A stretch of 64,000 nt of DNA, from positions 6,971,001 to 7,035,000 of the forward strand of contig NZ_CP029617.1 in assembly GCF_003945545.1 (NCBI RefSeq), written 5' to 3'. The DNA comes from Streptomyces sp. WAC 01529 (lineage in GTDB: Bacteria > Actinomycetota > Actinomycetes > Streptomycetales > Streptomycetaceae). How positions within the stretch are numbered: the stretch's first letter is position 1; every line of letters begins with the position of its first letter. The notes beneath the pieces are model-generated. The model did no database searches and had not been told where the DNA came from. It saw only the letters and a program-made list of their open reading frames with translations. A program made the translations under genes and the position numbers. This document shows positions 41,899 through 49,757 of the stretch, in pieces.

Positions 41899-43025
41899 CG
41901 TACCCCATCCTCGGAACCGGCGCGGTCGCCAGCATCGGAGCCGACCCGGACGAGATCTTCGACAGCCTCTGTGCCGGCCGCAGCGGACTCGCGCCGCTGC
42001 GCGCCTTCGACCGCTCCCGCTTCAACGCCCAGCAGCTCTTCGAGATCGACGACCGACAGACCGACGGCGTCGACGAGCCGGGCCGGGCCGGTCGCCTCCT
42101 CGTCGAGGCGGTGAGGCAGGCCGTGCTGGACGCGGGGCTCTCCGAGGACCTGGCCGAAATCCCGGTGCTCGTCGGCACCGGTCTGCGCGAACTGCGTTCC
42201 CTGGAGCTGTGGTGGCGTGACGGCATCCCGTTCGACGCCGACGGCCTCCACTTCGAGGACGTGCTCAAGCGCCGGTTCGGTGCTGTGGACACCCATACGT
42301 TCGCGGGCGCCTGCTCGGCCTCCCTGTACGCCCTCGCGCTGGTCTGGGACATGCTGGAACTCGGCGAGGCGGAGACGGTCGTCGTGGCCGGCTGCGACGT
42401 GGTGACGGAGAGCATGTTCGGCCAGGCCGACCGGGTCCAGTTCGATCCGCCCTCCTCGGTGCGTCCCTTCGACAAGGACCGCCAGGGCACGATCCTCGGG
42501 GAGGGAGCGGCCGCCATCGTCCTGAGCCGCTCCGTGCCCCCCGACCGCCCGGTCCGCGGCTGGCTGCGCTCGGTGGCCGTCAACTGCGATGCCCACCACC
42601 AGACCGCCCCCGACGCGGCCGGCGTCGAGAGCGCCATCCTCCTGGCCCAGGAGCAGGCCGGCGTCACTCCCGCCGAGATCGACCTGGTGATGCTGCACGG
42701 CACCGGCACACCGCTCAACGACCGTACGGAAGCCGCCGTGACCGCCCGCGTCTTCGACGGCCACGGACCGGCCCTCACCGGCATCAAGTCGCTGACCGGC
42801 CACACCTCGGGCTCGGCCGGCCTGCTCAGCCTGATCATGGCGCTGCGCTGCCTGGACCAGGGGGTGGTGCCGCCTGTAGCGGGCCTGGTCGACCCTCTGC
42901 CCGAAGGCGCGGGACTGCGGCTGGTGGCCGGCGAAAGCCTCCTCGCGCCGCTGGGACTGGCGCAGGTCAACAGCTTCGGTTTCGGCGGCGTCAACGCCGT
43001 GGCCATCGTGGGAGGTGCCGCATGA
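41895..43025 (+). CDS. Beta-ketoacyl-ACP synthase, KS2 (intact active site)
   Basis: A 376-residue condensing enzyme, shorter than KS1. The triad is Cys140 (FAGACSASLYA), His268 (MLHGTGTPLND) and His303 (LTGHTSGSAG). At 41895 it occupies the place where a chain-length factor follows a KS in aromatic clusters, but unlike such factors it keeps the Cys. It could act as a homodimer or pair with one of the two KS-like proteins. It overlaps both neighbours by 4 bp. Confidence 0.92.
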   Translation: MTYPILGTGAVASIGADPDEIFDSLCAGRSGLAPLRAFDRSRFNAQQLFEIDDRQTDGVDEPGRAGRLLVEAVRQAVLDAGLSEDLAEIPVLVGTGLRELRSLELWWRDGIPFDADGLHFEDVLKRRFGAVDTHTFAGACSASLYALALVWDMLELGEAETVVVAGCDVVTESMFGQADRVQFDPPSSVRPFDKDRQGTILGEGAAAIVLSRSVPPDRPVRGWLRSVAVNCDAHHQTAPDAAGVESAILLAQEQAGVTPAEIDLVMLHGTGTPLNDRTEAAVTARVFDGHGPALTGIKSLTGHTSGSAGLLSLIMALRCLDQGVVPPVAGLVDPLPEGAGLRLVAGESLLAPLGLAQVNSFGFGGVNAVAIVGGAA

Positions 43026-43912
43026 CGCTCGCCGTCACCGGAATCGCGGTGGCCCTGCCCGGCGCGGCCGACGCCCGCGCCCTGCTCCAGCCGGTCCGCC
43101 CCGGCGCCGACCCGGTCGACCCGGCCGCCCTGATCGGCAAGAAGGGACTGCGCTTCAAGGACCGGGCCACCCAGCTGGGACTGGCCCTCGCCCAGGCCGC
43201 GCTCACCGACGCCGGGATCTGGCGAGACGGCGAACCGACCGTCCCCGGAGACCGGCTGGGCACCGTGGTCAGCTCCAACCTGGGCAACGCGGACACCGTC
43301 TGCAGGGCCGTGGAGACGATAGCCAAGGAGTCCACCGGCGCCCTCAGCCCGATGGACACCCCCAACGCCTCCAGCAACATCATCGCGTCGCAGACCGCGA
43401 TCCGCTACGGCCTGCGCGGCCCCAACCTGACGGTGTGCAACGGCCGTACGTCCGGGCTGGACGCGCTTCGCTGGGCGGCCCTGATGCTCCGTACCGGCCG
43501 CGCCGACCACATGCTGGTCACCGGTGTGGAGCCGGACAACGAAGTGACCCGTCGGCTCGTCGACGGCCCGGTGGCCGACGGCGGTGCCGCCCTCGTCCTC
43601 AGCCGTCACGCCACCACTCGGGCGAAGGCTCTGCTCGGCCCGGTGATCCGCACCGCCCGGCACGTCGACACCGCCGAGGAGCTGACGCGGCGGGCGCCCG
43701 GCGGAGACCTCTGGCTCAGCGCCGACGACCAGCCCGTGCCCGGCTCCGCGCGACGCATCGCGCTCACCGGCTGGGGTGAACTCTCCGGTGCGCTCGGTGT
43801 GGTGCAGTGCGCCGGCGCGGTCGGCTGGTTCGCGCAGGGACGAAGCGGCCCCGTGTATGCCCTGGCCGGCTCGGCCGGAGCGGTGCTGTTCGCCCCGGAG
43901 CGCGCCGTATGA
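43022..43912 (+). CDS. KS-like protein without catalytic Cys (KS3, chain-length-factor-like)
   Basis: A 296-residue protein with the thiolase-fold N-terminal half of a ketosynthase: QTAIRYGLRGPNLTVCNGRTSGLDALRWA. Aligning GPNLTV with the usual GPSLTVDTACSSS puts Arg142 where the catalytic Cys belongs. The C-terminal half is short and lacks the HGTGT and GHT histidines. It cannot condense on its own. It shares a GKKGxR motif and the GGR-type active-site sequence with KS4 at 45723, so both form one subfamily. A chain-length-factor or scaffold role, paired with KS1 or KS2, is likely. Confidence 0.85.
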   Translation: MTLAVTGIAVALPGAADARALLQPVRPGADPVDPAALIGKKGLRFKDRATQLGLALAQAALTDAGIWRDGEPTVPGDRLGTVVSSNLGNADTVCRAVETIAKESTGALSPMDTPNASSNIIASQTAIRYGLRGPNLTVCNGRTSGLDALRWAALMLRTGRADHMLVTGVEPDNEVTRRLVDGPVADGGAALVLSRHATTRAKALLGPVIRTARHVDTAEELTRRAPGGDLWLSADDQPVPGSARRIALTGWGELSGALGVVQCAGAVGWFAQGRSGPVYALAGSAGAVLFAPERAV

Positions 43913-44664
43913 AGAACGTCGTACTGCTGCACGGGCTGGCGAACAACGAGGCGATCTGGGGGTCGCTCGCCGGGCACTGGCGGGCGGGAGTGGAGATCCA
44001 CGCGCCCCGACTGCCGTGGCACGGCGGCGGCATTGCCGACTGGCGTCACGAGACCGACTCCGCGGCCCGGCTCCAGGACGTGCTCGACGCGGTTCCCGGC
44101 GGCCCGGACGTGGTGGTCGCCCATTCGTTCAGTTCTGTGGTGCTCCTCGAACTGCTCAGCCGCCGGGCAGCCGTCGCGGACCCACTGGACGTACCGGCCG
44201 TCGTCTTCGTCAACCCCTTCTACCGGAGTGACGCGGACAGCTTCCACTGGAACATGATCGCCCCCACCCTGGACGATTTTCCGCGCACCATGGCCGAGTC
44301 CATCAGGCTGCGGACGCCCGGCCACCCCATCGACGCGGAGCGCCTCGCGGACATGGCGCGACGGATGACGGAGTGGATCGGCCCCTACGGCTGGCTCCGG
44401 TTCTTCGACGCCTACCTGCGCACCCCGCTGCTGCGGGTGGACCTGGTCGAGACCCCGGCCCTGGTGATCGGCGGCGCGGCCGACCGGTCCGCGCCCGCGG
44501 AGCAAGCCCGCCACCTGGCCGCCCGGCTGCCCGCCGGCCGTTCGTTGACCGTGCCCGACTGCGGCCACTTCCCGATGCTCGAACAGCCTGCCTGGTTCAC
44601 CGGCATCGTGCACACGTTCCTCGAGCAGATCCCGGACCGCTCCCGGCCTCTCGCAGGCGCCTGA
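43909..44664 (+). CDS. Alpha/beta hydrolase
   Basis: A 251-residue alpha/beta-fold protein overlapping KS3 by 4 bp. It has VVLLHGLANNEAIWGSL (oxyanion region), the nucleophile elbow VVVAHSFSSVVLLEL (Ser in HSFS, a deviation from GxSxG), and the catalytic His of DCGHFPMLEQP; the Asp is probably in IGGAADRSAP. It may release or edit intermediates of the pathway. With Ala-His-Ser-Phe-Ser the elbow resembles RBBP9/YdeN-like or BioH-like hydrolases. The substrate is unknown. Confidence 0.85.
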   Translation: MKNVVLLHGLANNEAIWGSLAGHWRAGVEIHAPRLPWHGGGIADWRHETDSAARLQDVLDAVPGGPDVVVAHSFSSVVLLELLSRRAAVADPLDVPAVVFVNPFYRSDADSFHWNMIAPTLDDFPRTMAESIRLRTPGHPIDAERLADMARRMTEWIGPYGWLRFFDAYLRTPLLRVDLVETPALVIGGAADRSAPAEQARHLAARLPAGRSLTVPDCGHFPMLEQPAWFTGIVHTFLEQIPDRSRPLAGA

Positions 44665-44718
44665 TCCCGGCACGTGGTTCCGCCCGTTCCGATACGTCCC
44701 GACACGAAGGAGTCCGTA

Positions 44719-45726
44719 ATGGGCCCGACGCCCCATCCTGCTGTCACGGCTCTGCTGGAGGCGCCGACGACAGGGAGGCTGCGCCCTCTGTTCGAAGGCA
44801 ACAACATCAGCTTCGCCATCGGCTTCAAGCACATCAACTACGTTGCCGAGGCAGCGGTCCTGAACCACTTCAGGGAGGCGGGGCTGCCGGTCGGCGCTCT
44901 CTACCGCCGGTACGGGCTCGGGTTCGACGTGGTCGACATCCATTCCCGGCTGGGCGCTCTGCTCGCCGTCGACGACGAGGTCGAGGCGGTGGTCACCCCG
45001 GCCGTCAAGGACGACTCGGACCGGCTCCGCTTCAAGGTCGAACTGTTCGTCGAGCGCGACGGCCGGCGCGTCAAGTGCGCGGGTTCCACGATCCTCGTGG
45101 CACTGCGCGTCGACGACCACATCAAGGCCGACGAGCCGTACCCCGCCGGTCTCGAGCGCTTCACCACCCCTCGCCTGGGCACCGGGGAGCGCCTGGAGAT
45201 CGCCGCCACCCCGCGACCGTACGGCGAGTTCACGGCGGGACGTGGCACCACCGCCGATCCGGTGCTGAGCGAACTCATCGGTGAGACCAACGCGTTCGGC
45301 TGGCGCTGGCGGATGGGCTACTTCTACTGCCACTTCAACGAGCGCGTCCAGATGTCCGGCTTCCTGCGGGTGATGGAAGAGGTGGAGGACCTCTTCCTCG
45401 CCGACCGGGGGCTGGCCATCAAGGAAGTCCTCGACACCCGGGGCTGGATCCCCGTCGTCACCCAGTCCCGCATCGAACTGCTCGACGAAACCATCATGGA
45501 GGAGGAGCTCTACACGGTCTATACCGTCGAGAGCGTCTTCAAGTCGCTCCTCTACAGCACCCGTATGGACTGCTATGTGCTGCGCGACGGGCAGTTGGTG
45601 AAGACCGCCACCGGCACCATCACCCACGGCTACCTCCACGAGGTGGCCCCGAACCAGTGGGAGATGGCCGAGTTCGACGAATCCACCGTCACCGCCCTCA
45701 CCACGCCTCGCAAGGTGGCCGCATGA
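44719..45726 (+). CDS. Tandem-hotdog (4HBT-type) thioesterase-like protein
   Basis: A 335-residue protein from ATG 44719 behind GAAGGAG. It has two hotdog units. The first spans about residues 25-130 (GFKHINYVAEAAVLNHFREAG, LGFDVVDIHSRLGALLAVDD). The second spans 190-320 (GYFYCHFNERVQMSGFLRVM, VVTQSRIELLDETIMEEELY, ITHGYLH). This fits acyl-ACP thioesterases or 4HBT enzymes in a fused dimer form. The active-site Asp/Glu cannot be fixed. In this operon it could release the polyketide chain or act as a dehydratase-like partner. It overlaps KS4 by 4 bp. Confidence 0.78.
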   Translation: MGPTPHPAVTALLEAPTTGRLRPLFEGNNISFAIGFKHINYVAEAAVLNHFREAGLPVGALYRRYGLGFDVVDIHSRLGALLAVDDEVEAVVTPAVKDDSDRLRFKVELFVERDGRRVKCAGSTILVALRVDDHIKADEPYPAGLERFTTPRLGTGERLEIAATPRPYGEFTAGRGTTADPVLSELIGETNAFGWRWRMGYFYCHFNERVQMSGFLRVMEEVEDLFLADRGLAIKEVLDTRGWIPVVTQSRIELLDETIMEEELYTVYTVESVFKSLLYSTRMDCYVLRDGQLVKTATGTITHGYLHEVAPNQWEMAEFDESTVTALTTPRKVAA

Positions 45727-46829
45727 GCACCCCGCTGAAGCACCGCCCGGTGATCACCGGCTGGTCGGCCGTGTCCCCGCACGGCATCGGCGCCGAGGCC
45801 CTGACCGAGGGCCTGCGCGCCGGGCGGTCCACGGACGCGCCGGTGGACACCGCGCGGTGGAAGGTACCCGCCACCCGGGCCCACCTGGTCCCCGGCTTCC
45901 AGACGCGCGAGGTGCTCGGCAAGAAGGGCACCCGTTCCATGGACCGGGTCACCGGCCTCGCCGTCGCGGCCGTCGGCTCCTTGCTCGACCAGCCGGGATC
46001 CGTACGGGAAGCGGAGACCGGCCAACGGGCGGCACTGGTGCTCGCGACCACCACGGGCAGCGCCGCCAGCATGATGGACTTCACCCGCAGCTCCCTGGAG
46101 GGCGCCCGGCCCTACGATGTCGACCCGGCCGTGATGCCCAACGCGGTGATGAACTGCGCGGCCGGGCAGTGTGCCATCTGGTACGGCATCAAGGGCCCCA
46201 ACACCACGCTCGCCGGGGGGCGCGCGGCCGGTCTCCTCTCCCTCAACTACGCGATCCGGTTGCTGTCCTCGGGCCGCGCGGACACCGTGCTGTGCGCCGC
46301 GGCCGAGGAGTACTCGGCCGCCCGTCACTGGCTGGAGTGGCACAGCCGGGGCGCCGAGGCGCCGGACGTCGCGCTCGGCGAGGGGGCCGCGGTGCTGCTG
46401 GTCCAGCCGGCCACCGCGGTCACGCCCGAACGGCCCGCGCTCGCCGAAGTCCTCGCGGTACGGACCCGGGTGGCCACCGGCGAGCAGTGCCGCCCGGCGT
46501 TGGAGGCCTGCGTGCGCTCCGCGCTGGAGGCCGCCGGGGTGACCGCCGACGAGGTGTGGGCCGCGAGCCCGTCGGACGCGCCGGGCCACCTCGGCCGCCT
46601 GGAGCGCGAGATCCTCGGCCAGGTCTGTGGGAGCGGGGCGTTGGACCGGGTGCCGGCCGTCGGACGGCTCGGTGATGTCTCCGCCGCCTCCGGCTCGTTC
46701 CAGATCGCCATGGCGCTCGCGACCGCCGCCGACGATCCCGCGGCCGCCGGACGCGTCGTCCTGGTGACCTCCGCCGACCGCGACGGCTCCCTCGCCTGCG
46801 CGGTCCTGAAGCTCTCGGAGGCCCGATGA
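45723..46829 (+). CDS. KS-like protein without catalytic Cys (KS4, chain-length-factor-like)
   Basis: A 368-residue ketosynthase-fold protein. In GPNTTLAGGRAAGLLSLNYA the residue aligned to the catalytic Cys is Arg167. There is no HGTGT; its place reads AASPSDAPGHLG. The N-terminal ITGWSAVSPHGIGAE and the LGEGAAVLLV motif are well kept, so the fold is intact. It resembles KS3 (GKKGTR and GGR blocks). It is likely a chain-length-factor-like subunit for one of the active ketosynthases. It is translationally coupled to both neighbours. Confidence 0.85.
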   Translation: MSTPLKHRPVITGWSAVSPHGIGAEALTEGLRAGRSTDAPVDTARWKVPATRAHLVPGFQTREVLGKKGTRSMDRVTGLAVAAVGSLLDQPGSVREAETGQRAALVLATTTGSAASMMDFTRSSLEGARPYDVDPAVMPNAVMNCAAGQCAIWYGIKGPNTTLAGGRAAGLLSLNYAIRLLSSGRADTVLCAAAEEYSAARHWLEWHSRGAEAPDVALGEGAAVLLVQPATAVTPERPALAEVLAVRTRVATGEQCRPALEACVRSALEAAGVTADEVWAASPSDAPGHLGRLEREILGQVCGSGALDRVPAVGRLGDVSAASGSFQIAMALATAADDPAAAGRVVLVTSADRDGSLACAVLKLSEAR

Positions 46830-47230
46830 CCACCGCGCCCAGCGCCCACGTGAGTCCCGTCGCCGCCGACGTGCGGGTGGAGACCCGGACCGAGGAAGGG
46901 CTGGCGGCCACCGCCCGTGCCGACGTGCTGGAGGCAGAGCCGGTGTTCACCGGCCACTACCCCGACTTCCCCATCTTCCCCGGGGTCTGCGTGCTGGAGT
47001 GCGTTCAGCGCGCGGCCACCAACGGGAGTGCCGCTCCGGACCCCACCGAACTCGCCGCCGTGGAGTCGGCGCGGTTCGCCGGAGCCGTCTACCCCGGAGA
47101 CACCCTCAGCCTCAGCCTCAAATGGCGCCGTACCGACGGCGGTCTGCGCTGCGACGCCACCGCCGCCACCGAACGGGGCAGGGCGGCCACCGTACGGCTG
47201 CGCTTCGAGTACGCGGGAGGCGCACGATGA
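46826..47230 (+). CDS. FabZ-like dehydratase, DH1 (His and Glu present)
   Basis: A 134-residue single-hotdog protein. FTGHYPDFPIFPGVCVLECVQ contains His44 and Glu58 where FabZ enzymes have their catalytic pair (GHFP...PGV..E). It probably dehydrates 3-hydroxyacyl-ACP to enoyl-ACP. The next gene, overlapping by 4 bp, encodes a second hotdog protein that lacks the His, so the two may form a heterodimer, as is known for dehydratase pairs in aryl-polyene and highly reducing type II systems. Confidence 0.85.
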   Translation: MTTAPSAHVSPVAADVRVETRTEEGLAATARADVLEAEPVFTGHYPDFPIFPGVCVLECVQRAATNGSAAPDPTELAAVESARFAGAVYPGDTLSLSLKWRRTDGGLRCDATAATERGRAATVRLRFEYAGGAR

Positions 47231-47748
47231 CCACACCCGCACCGACCCTCCCACGGGTCGTCGATCTGCTCCCGCACCGCTATCCGATGCTGCTGGTGGA
47301 CCGGGTGACCGAACTCGTCCCGGGCGAGCGGATCCGCGCCATCAAGGCGGTCACCCTCAACGAGCCCTGGTACGCGGGAATCTCACCGGACACTGTGCTC
47401 GACTACCCGCCCTCGCTGCTCATCGAGTCCTGGGGGCAGTCCGCCGGACTCCTCGCCTCGGCGGCCGCCGAGGCCCCGGCCGGGCAGGTCATGTTGTTCG
47501 GGTCGGTGGCCGACGCCGAGTTCCACCTGCCCGTACGACCGGGCGATGTGATCGAACACCGGGTTCGCGTCTCGCGAGCCCTCACCGACTCGGTGATCTT
47601 CGAGGGGAGCAGTCACCGCGGTGACGAGACGGTGATGACCGTGGCGCGCATGGTGATGGCCTTCCGCCCGGCGGAGCTGCTCCGCCCCCATGAGCCCGCC
47701 CCTACGACCCCCTCGCCCGCACCCACCGGAAGAGAGACCGTCCAATGA
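47227..47748 (+). CDS. FabZ-like dehydratase, DH2 (catalytic His absent)
   Basis: A 173-residue hotdog protein with a FabZ-like start: VVDLLPHRYPMLLVDRVTEL, then IRAIKAVTLNEPWYAG. The position of the FabZ His (NEPFFxGHFP) is Ile52 (NEPWYAGISP), while Glu67 (LLIESWGQSAG) is kept. The C-terminal tail (PHEPAPTTPSPAPTGRE) is disordered. On its own it should be inactive or changed in function. Complementation by DH1 would explain the adjacent, coupled arrangement. Confidence 0.85.
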   Translation: MTTPAPTLPRVVDLLPHRYPMLLVDRVTELVPGERIRAIKAVTLNEPWYAGISPDTVLDYPPSLLIESWGQSAGLLASAAAEAPAGQVMLFGSVADAEFHLPVRPGDVIEHRVRVSRALTDSVIFEGSSHRGDETVMTVARMVMAFRPAELLRPHEPAPTTPSPAPTGRETVQ

Positions 47749-48488
47749 CCGACAACCGACCCGTGGCCCTGATCAGCGGAGGCTCCCGGGGCATAGGCCG
47801 GGCCACGGTGCTGAAACTCGCGGCAGACGGCTACGACATCAGCTTCTGCTTCCGCTCGCAGCGGGAGGCGGCGGAGGTCCTCGCCAAGGAGGCCGAAGTA
47901 CTCGGAGCCCGGGTGCTGCACCGCGGGGTGGACGTGACCGACGCGGCCGCGGTACGCGGCTGGGTGGCCGAGACCGAGAAGGACCTCGGCCCCATCGAGA
48001 CCGCCGTCACCTCGGCCGGTATCACCCGTGACAAGGCACTGGTGATGATGTCCGACGACGAGTGGTCGTCGGTCCTCTCCACCAACCTCGACGGTGTCTT
48101 CCACGTCTGCCGGGCGGTCACCTTCGCCATGATGAAGCGCCGTCGCGGCAACATCGTCAACATCTCGTCGGTGGCCGGCGTCTATGGCAACGCCACCCAG
48201 ACGAACTACGCCGCCTCCAAGGCCGGGATCAACGGATTCTCCCGGTCCCTCGCCAAGGAGGTCGGCCGCTACGGCATTCGCGTCAACTCGGTGGCACCCG
48301 GCTTCGTCGACACCGACATGGTGGCCGCCGTGTCGGAGCGCGTCCGCGGCGAAGCACTCGCCGACGTCGCGCTCGGCCGGATGGGCACCGCCGACGAGGT
48401 GGCCGAACTCGTCGCCTTCCTCGCCTCCGAGCGCGCCGGCTACATCACCGGATCCGTGGTCCAGATCGACGGGGGGATCGCCCTGTGA
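47745..48488 (+). CDS. 3-ketoacyl-ACP reductase (FabG-like)
   Basis: A 247-residue SDR with SGGSRGIGRAT (NADPH loop), TSAGITRDKAL, the catalytic Ser in VNISSVAGVYG, Tyr155 and Lys159 (NYAASKAGINGFSRS), and VAPGFVDTDM. Its close match to FabG fits reduction of 3-ketoacyl-ACP in each chain-extension cycle. No enoyl reductase gene is in the operon, so products should keep double bonds and be polyenes. It overlaps both neighbours by 4 bp. Confidence 0.93.
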   Translation: MTDNRPVALISGGSRGIGRATVLKLAADGYDISFCFRSQREAAEVLAKEAEVLGARVLHRGVDVTDAAAVRGWVAETEKDLGPIETAVTSAGITRDKALVMMSDDEWSSVLSTNLDGVFHVCRAVTFAMMKRRRGNIVNISSVAGVYGNATQTNYAASKAGINGFSRSLAKEVGRYGIRVNSVAPGFVDTDMVAAVSERVRGEALADVALGRMGTADEVAELVAFLASERAGYITGSVVQIDGGIAL

Positions 48489-49186
48489 GCAGCACCCACC
48501 GCAGGAAGAAGCACCCGAGGTGGTACTTCTCGCTGCGCAGCCCCTACTCGTGGTTCGCCTACCGCGACCTCAGCGAGAAGTACCCGGACGTCCTCGACCG
48601 GATCGAGTGGATTCCGTACTGGGAGCCGGACGAGGACCTCACCCGGCTGCTCGCCGAGGCAGGCGTCACCCTGCCGGTGATGCCCATGCACCGTTCCAAG
48701 AACTTCTACATCCTGCGTGACGCGCGTCGCTGGGCGCACGCCCGCGGCTGGCAGGTGACCTGGCCGGTCGACCGTGCGCCGCACTGGGAGGTCTCCCACC
48801 TCGCCTACCTCGCGGCCGATGAGCAGGGAATGGGACGGCAGTTCGTCGACCTCGCCTACCGGGCGCGCTGGAATCAGGGTCTGGACCTCGCGGAACGCAC
48901 GACCATCGCAGGCATCGCCGACCAGCTCGGCCTCGATCCGGCGATCGCCGACTCGGTCGACGACCCCGGGTTGCGGAAAAAGGGGGTGGACTGCCTGATC
49001 GCCGCCTACCACGACGATGCCTTCGGAGTCCCGTTCTTCATGCACGGCCGTGAGGCGTACTGGGGTGCCGAGCGGGTCGGGGCCTTCGTGGCCGCCGTCC
49101 GCGGCGAGGTGTGGGACGGAACCAGCGACGCCCCGTTCCACGCCCCTCCCTTCACGGCCGCCCCGGAAGACCGCCACACGGCGTGA
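48485..49186 (+). CDS. HCCA isomerase/DsbA-family protein
   Basis: A 233-residue thioredoxin-fold protein from GTG 48485, overlapping the ketoreductase by 4 bp. RWYFSLRSPYSWFAYRDL has the Ser-Pro-Tyr-Ser motif of 2-hydroxychromene-2-carboxylate isomerases (GST kappa class) in place of CxxC, and GVPFFMHGREAYWGAERVG is the typical C-terminal block. HCCA isomerases use glutathione for cis-trans isomerisation; actinomycetes lack glutathione, so another thiol or none may be used. In a polyene-forming operon, double-bond isomerisation is plausible. This is inference from family and context. Confidence 0.8.
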   Translation: MSSTHRRKKHPRWYFSLRSPYSWFAYRDLSEKYPDVLDRIEWIPYWEPDEDLTRLLAEAGVTLPVMPMHRSKNFYILRDARRWAHARGWQVTWPVDRAPHWEVSHLAYLAADEQGMGRQFVDLAYRARWNQGLDLAERTTIAGIADQLGLDPAIADSVDDPGLRKKGVDCLIAAYHDDAFGVPFFMHGREAYWGAERVGAFVAAVRGEVWDGTSDAPFHAPPFTAAPEDRHTA

Positions 49187-49196
49187 CAGGAGAGCG

Positions 49197-49247
49197 ATGA
49201 CCAGCGCAGGAACCGTCCGAGGCCACAGACGGGAGCGCCTCGGATGA
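49197..49247 (+). CDS. Tiny open frame with strong RBS, coupled to YbaK gene
   Basis: AGGAG at 49188-49192 precedes ATG 49197. The frame encodes only 16 residues (MTSAGTVRGHRRERLG) and its TGA overlaps the YbaK ATG in the form ATGA. It could be a leader peptide that couples translation, or the remnant of a longer gene. Too short for any homology claim. Confidence 0.4.
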   Translation: MTSAGTVRGHRRERLG

Positions 49248-49738
49248 GCGCCCACGACTGGCTGATGGACCAACTGGAGCGGAGCCAGGCACGTTTCCGG
49301 CTCATCCACCACGCCGCGGAGGGACGCACGGGACCCGCGAGCGTCCTCCGTCGGCACGCCATCGCCCAGGCGGCCAAGTGCCTGGTGATACGTGTCGCGA
49401 CGGGGCGGCGCTCCCGGCGGTACGTCCTCGCGGTCGTGCCCGGTGACCGCAGAGTGGATCTCGACGGGCTCAGGGCCATATACGCGGGCGTGGAGGCCTC
49501 GTTCGCGGCACGCGACGTGGCCGAGCGGCTGGCGGGCAGCGTCAGCGGCTCCGTGATGCCCTTCGCCCGCCACCCCGAGCTGGACCTGGTGGTCGACCCG
49601 GACCTGCTCCTCCACGACGAGATCTTCTTCAACGCGGCCCGGCTCGACAGATCGGTGGCCCTCGCCACCGACGACTATGTGGCACTGGCCCGGCCGCGGG
49701 TGGAGCCCATCACCCAACAACCCCTGCCCAGCGGATGA
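49244..49738 (+). CDS. YbaK/EbsC (aminoacyl-tRNA deacylase-like) protein
   Basis: A 164-residue protein with the YbaK fold: FRLIHHAAEGRTGPASVLRR, AQAAKCLVIRVATGRRSRRYV (the conserved Lys), VLAVVPGDRRVDLDGLRAI and the GSVMPFARHPELDLVVDPDL block. Family members hydrolyse mischarged aminoacyl-tRNA or related aminoacyl esters. Their presence in a biosynthetic operon is unusual; it might edit an aminoacyl or acyl intermediate or protect against an amino-acid-like product. Translation is coupled to a 16-codon frame just upstream. Confidence 0.85.
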   Translation: MSAHDWLMDQLERSQARFRLIHHAAEGRTGPASVLRRHAIAQAAKCLVIRVATGRRSRRYVLAVVPGDRRVDLDGLRAIYAGVEASFAARDVAERLAGSVSGSVMPFARHPELDLVVDPDLLLHDEIFFNAARLDRSVALATDDYVALARPRVEPITQQPLPSG

Positions 49739-49757
49739 CAGCCCGGAGGACAACAGG

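Noticed and set aside
40336..48488. Primary fatty acid synthesis (fab) locus
   Set aside because: The streptomycete fab locus is FabD-FabH-ACP-FabF; here there is no FabH or enoyl reductase, and two KS, two Cys-less KS-like proteins and a DH pair are present.
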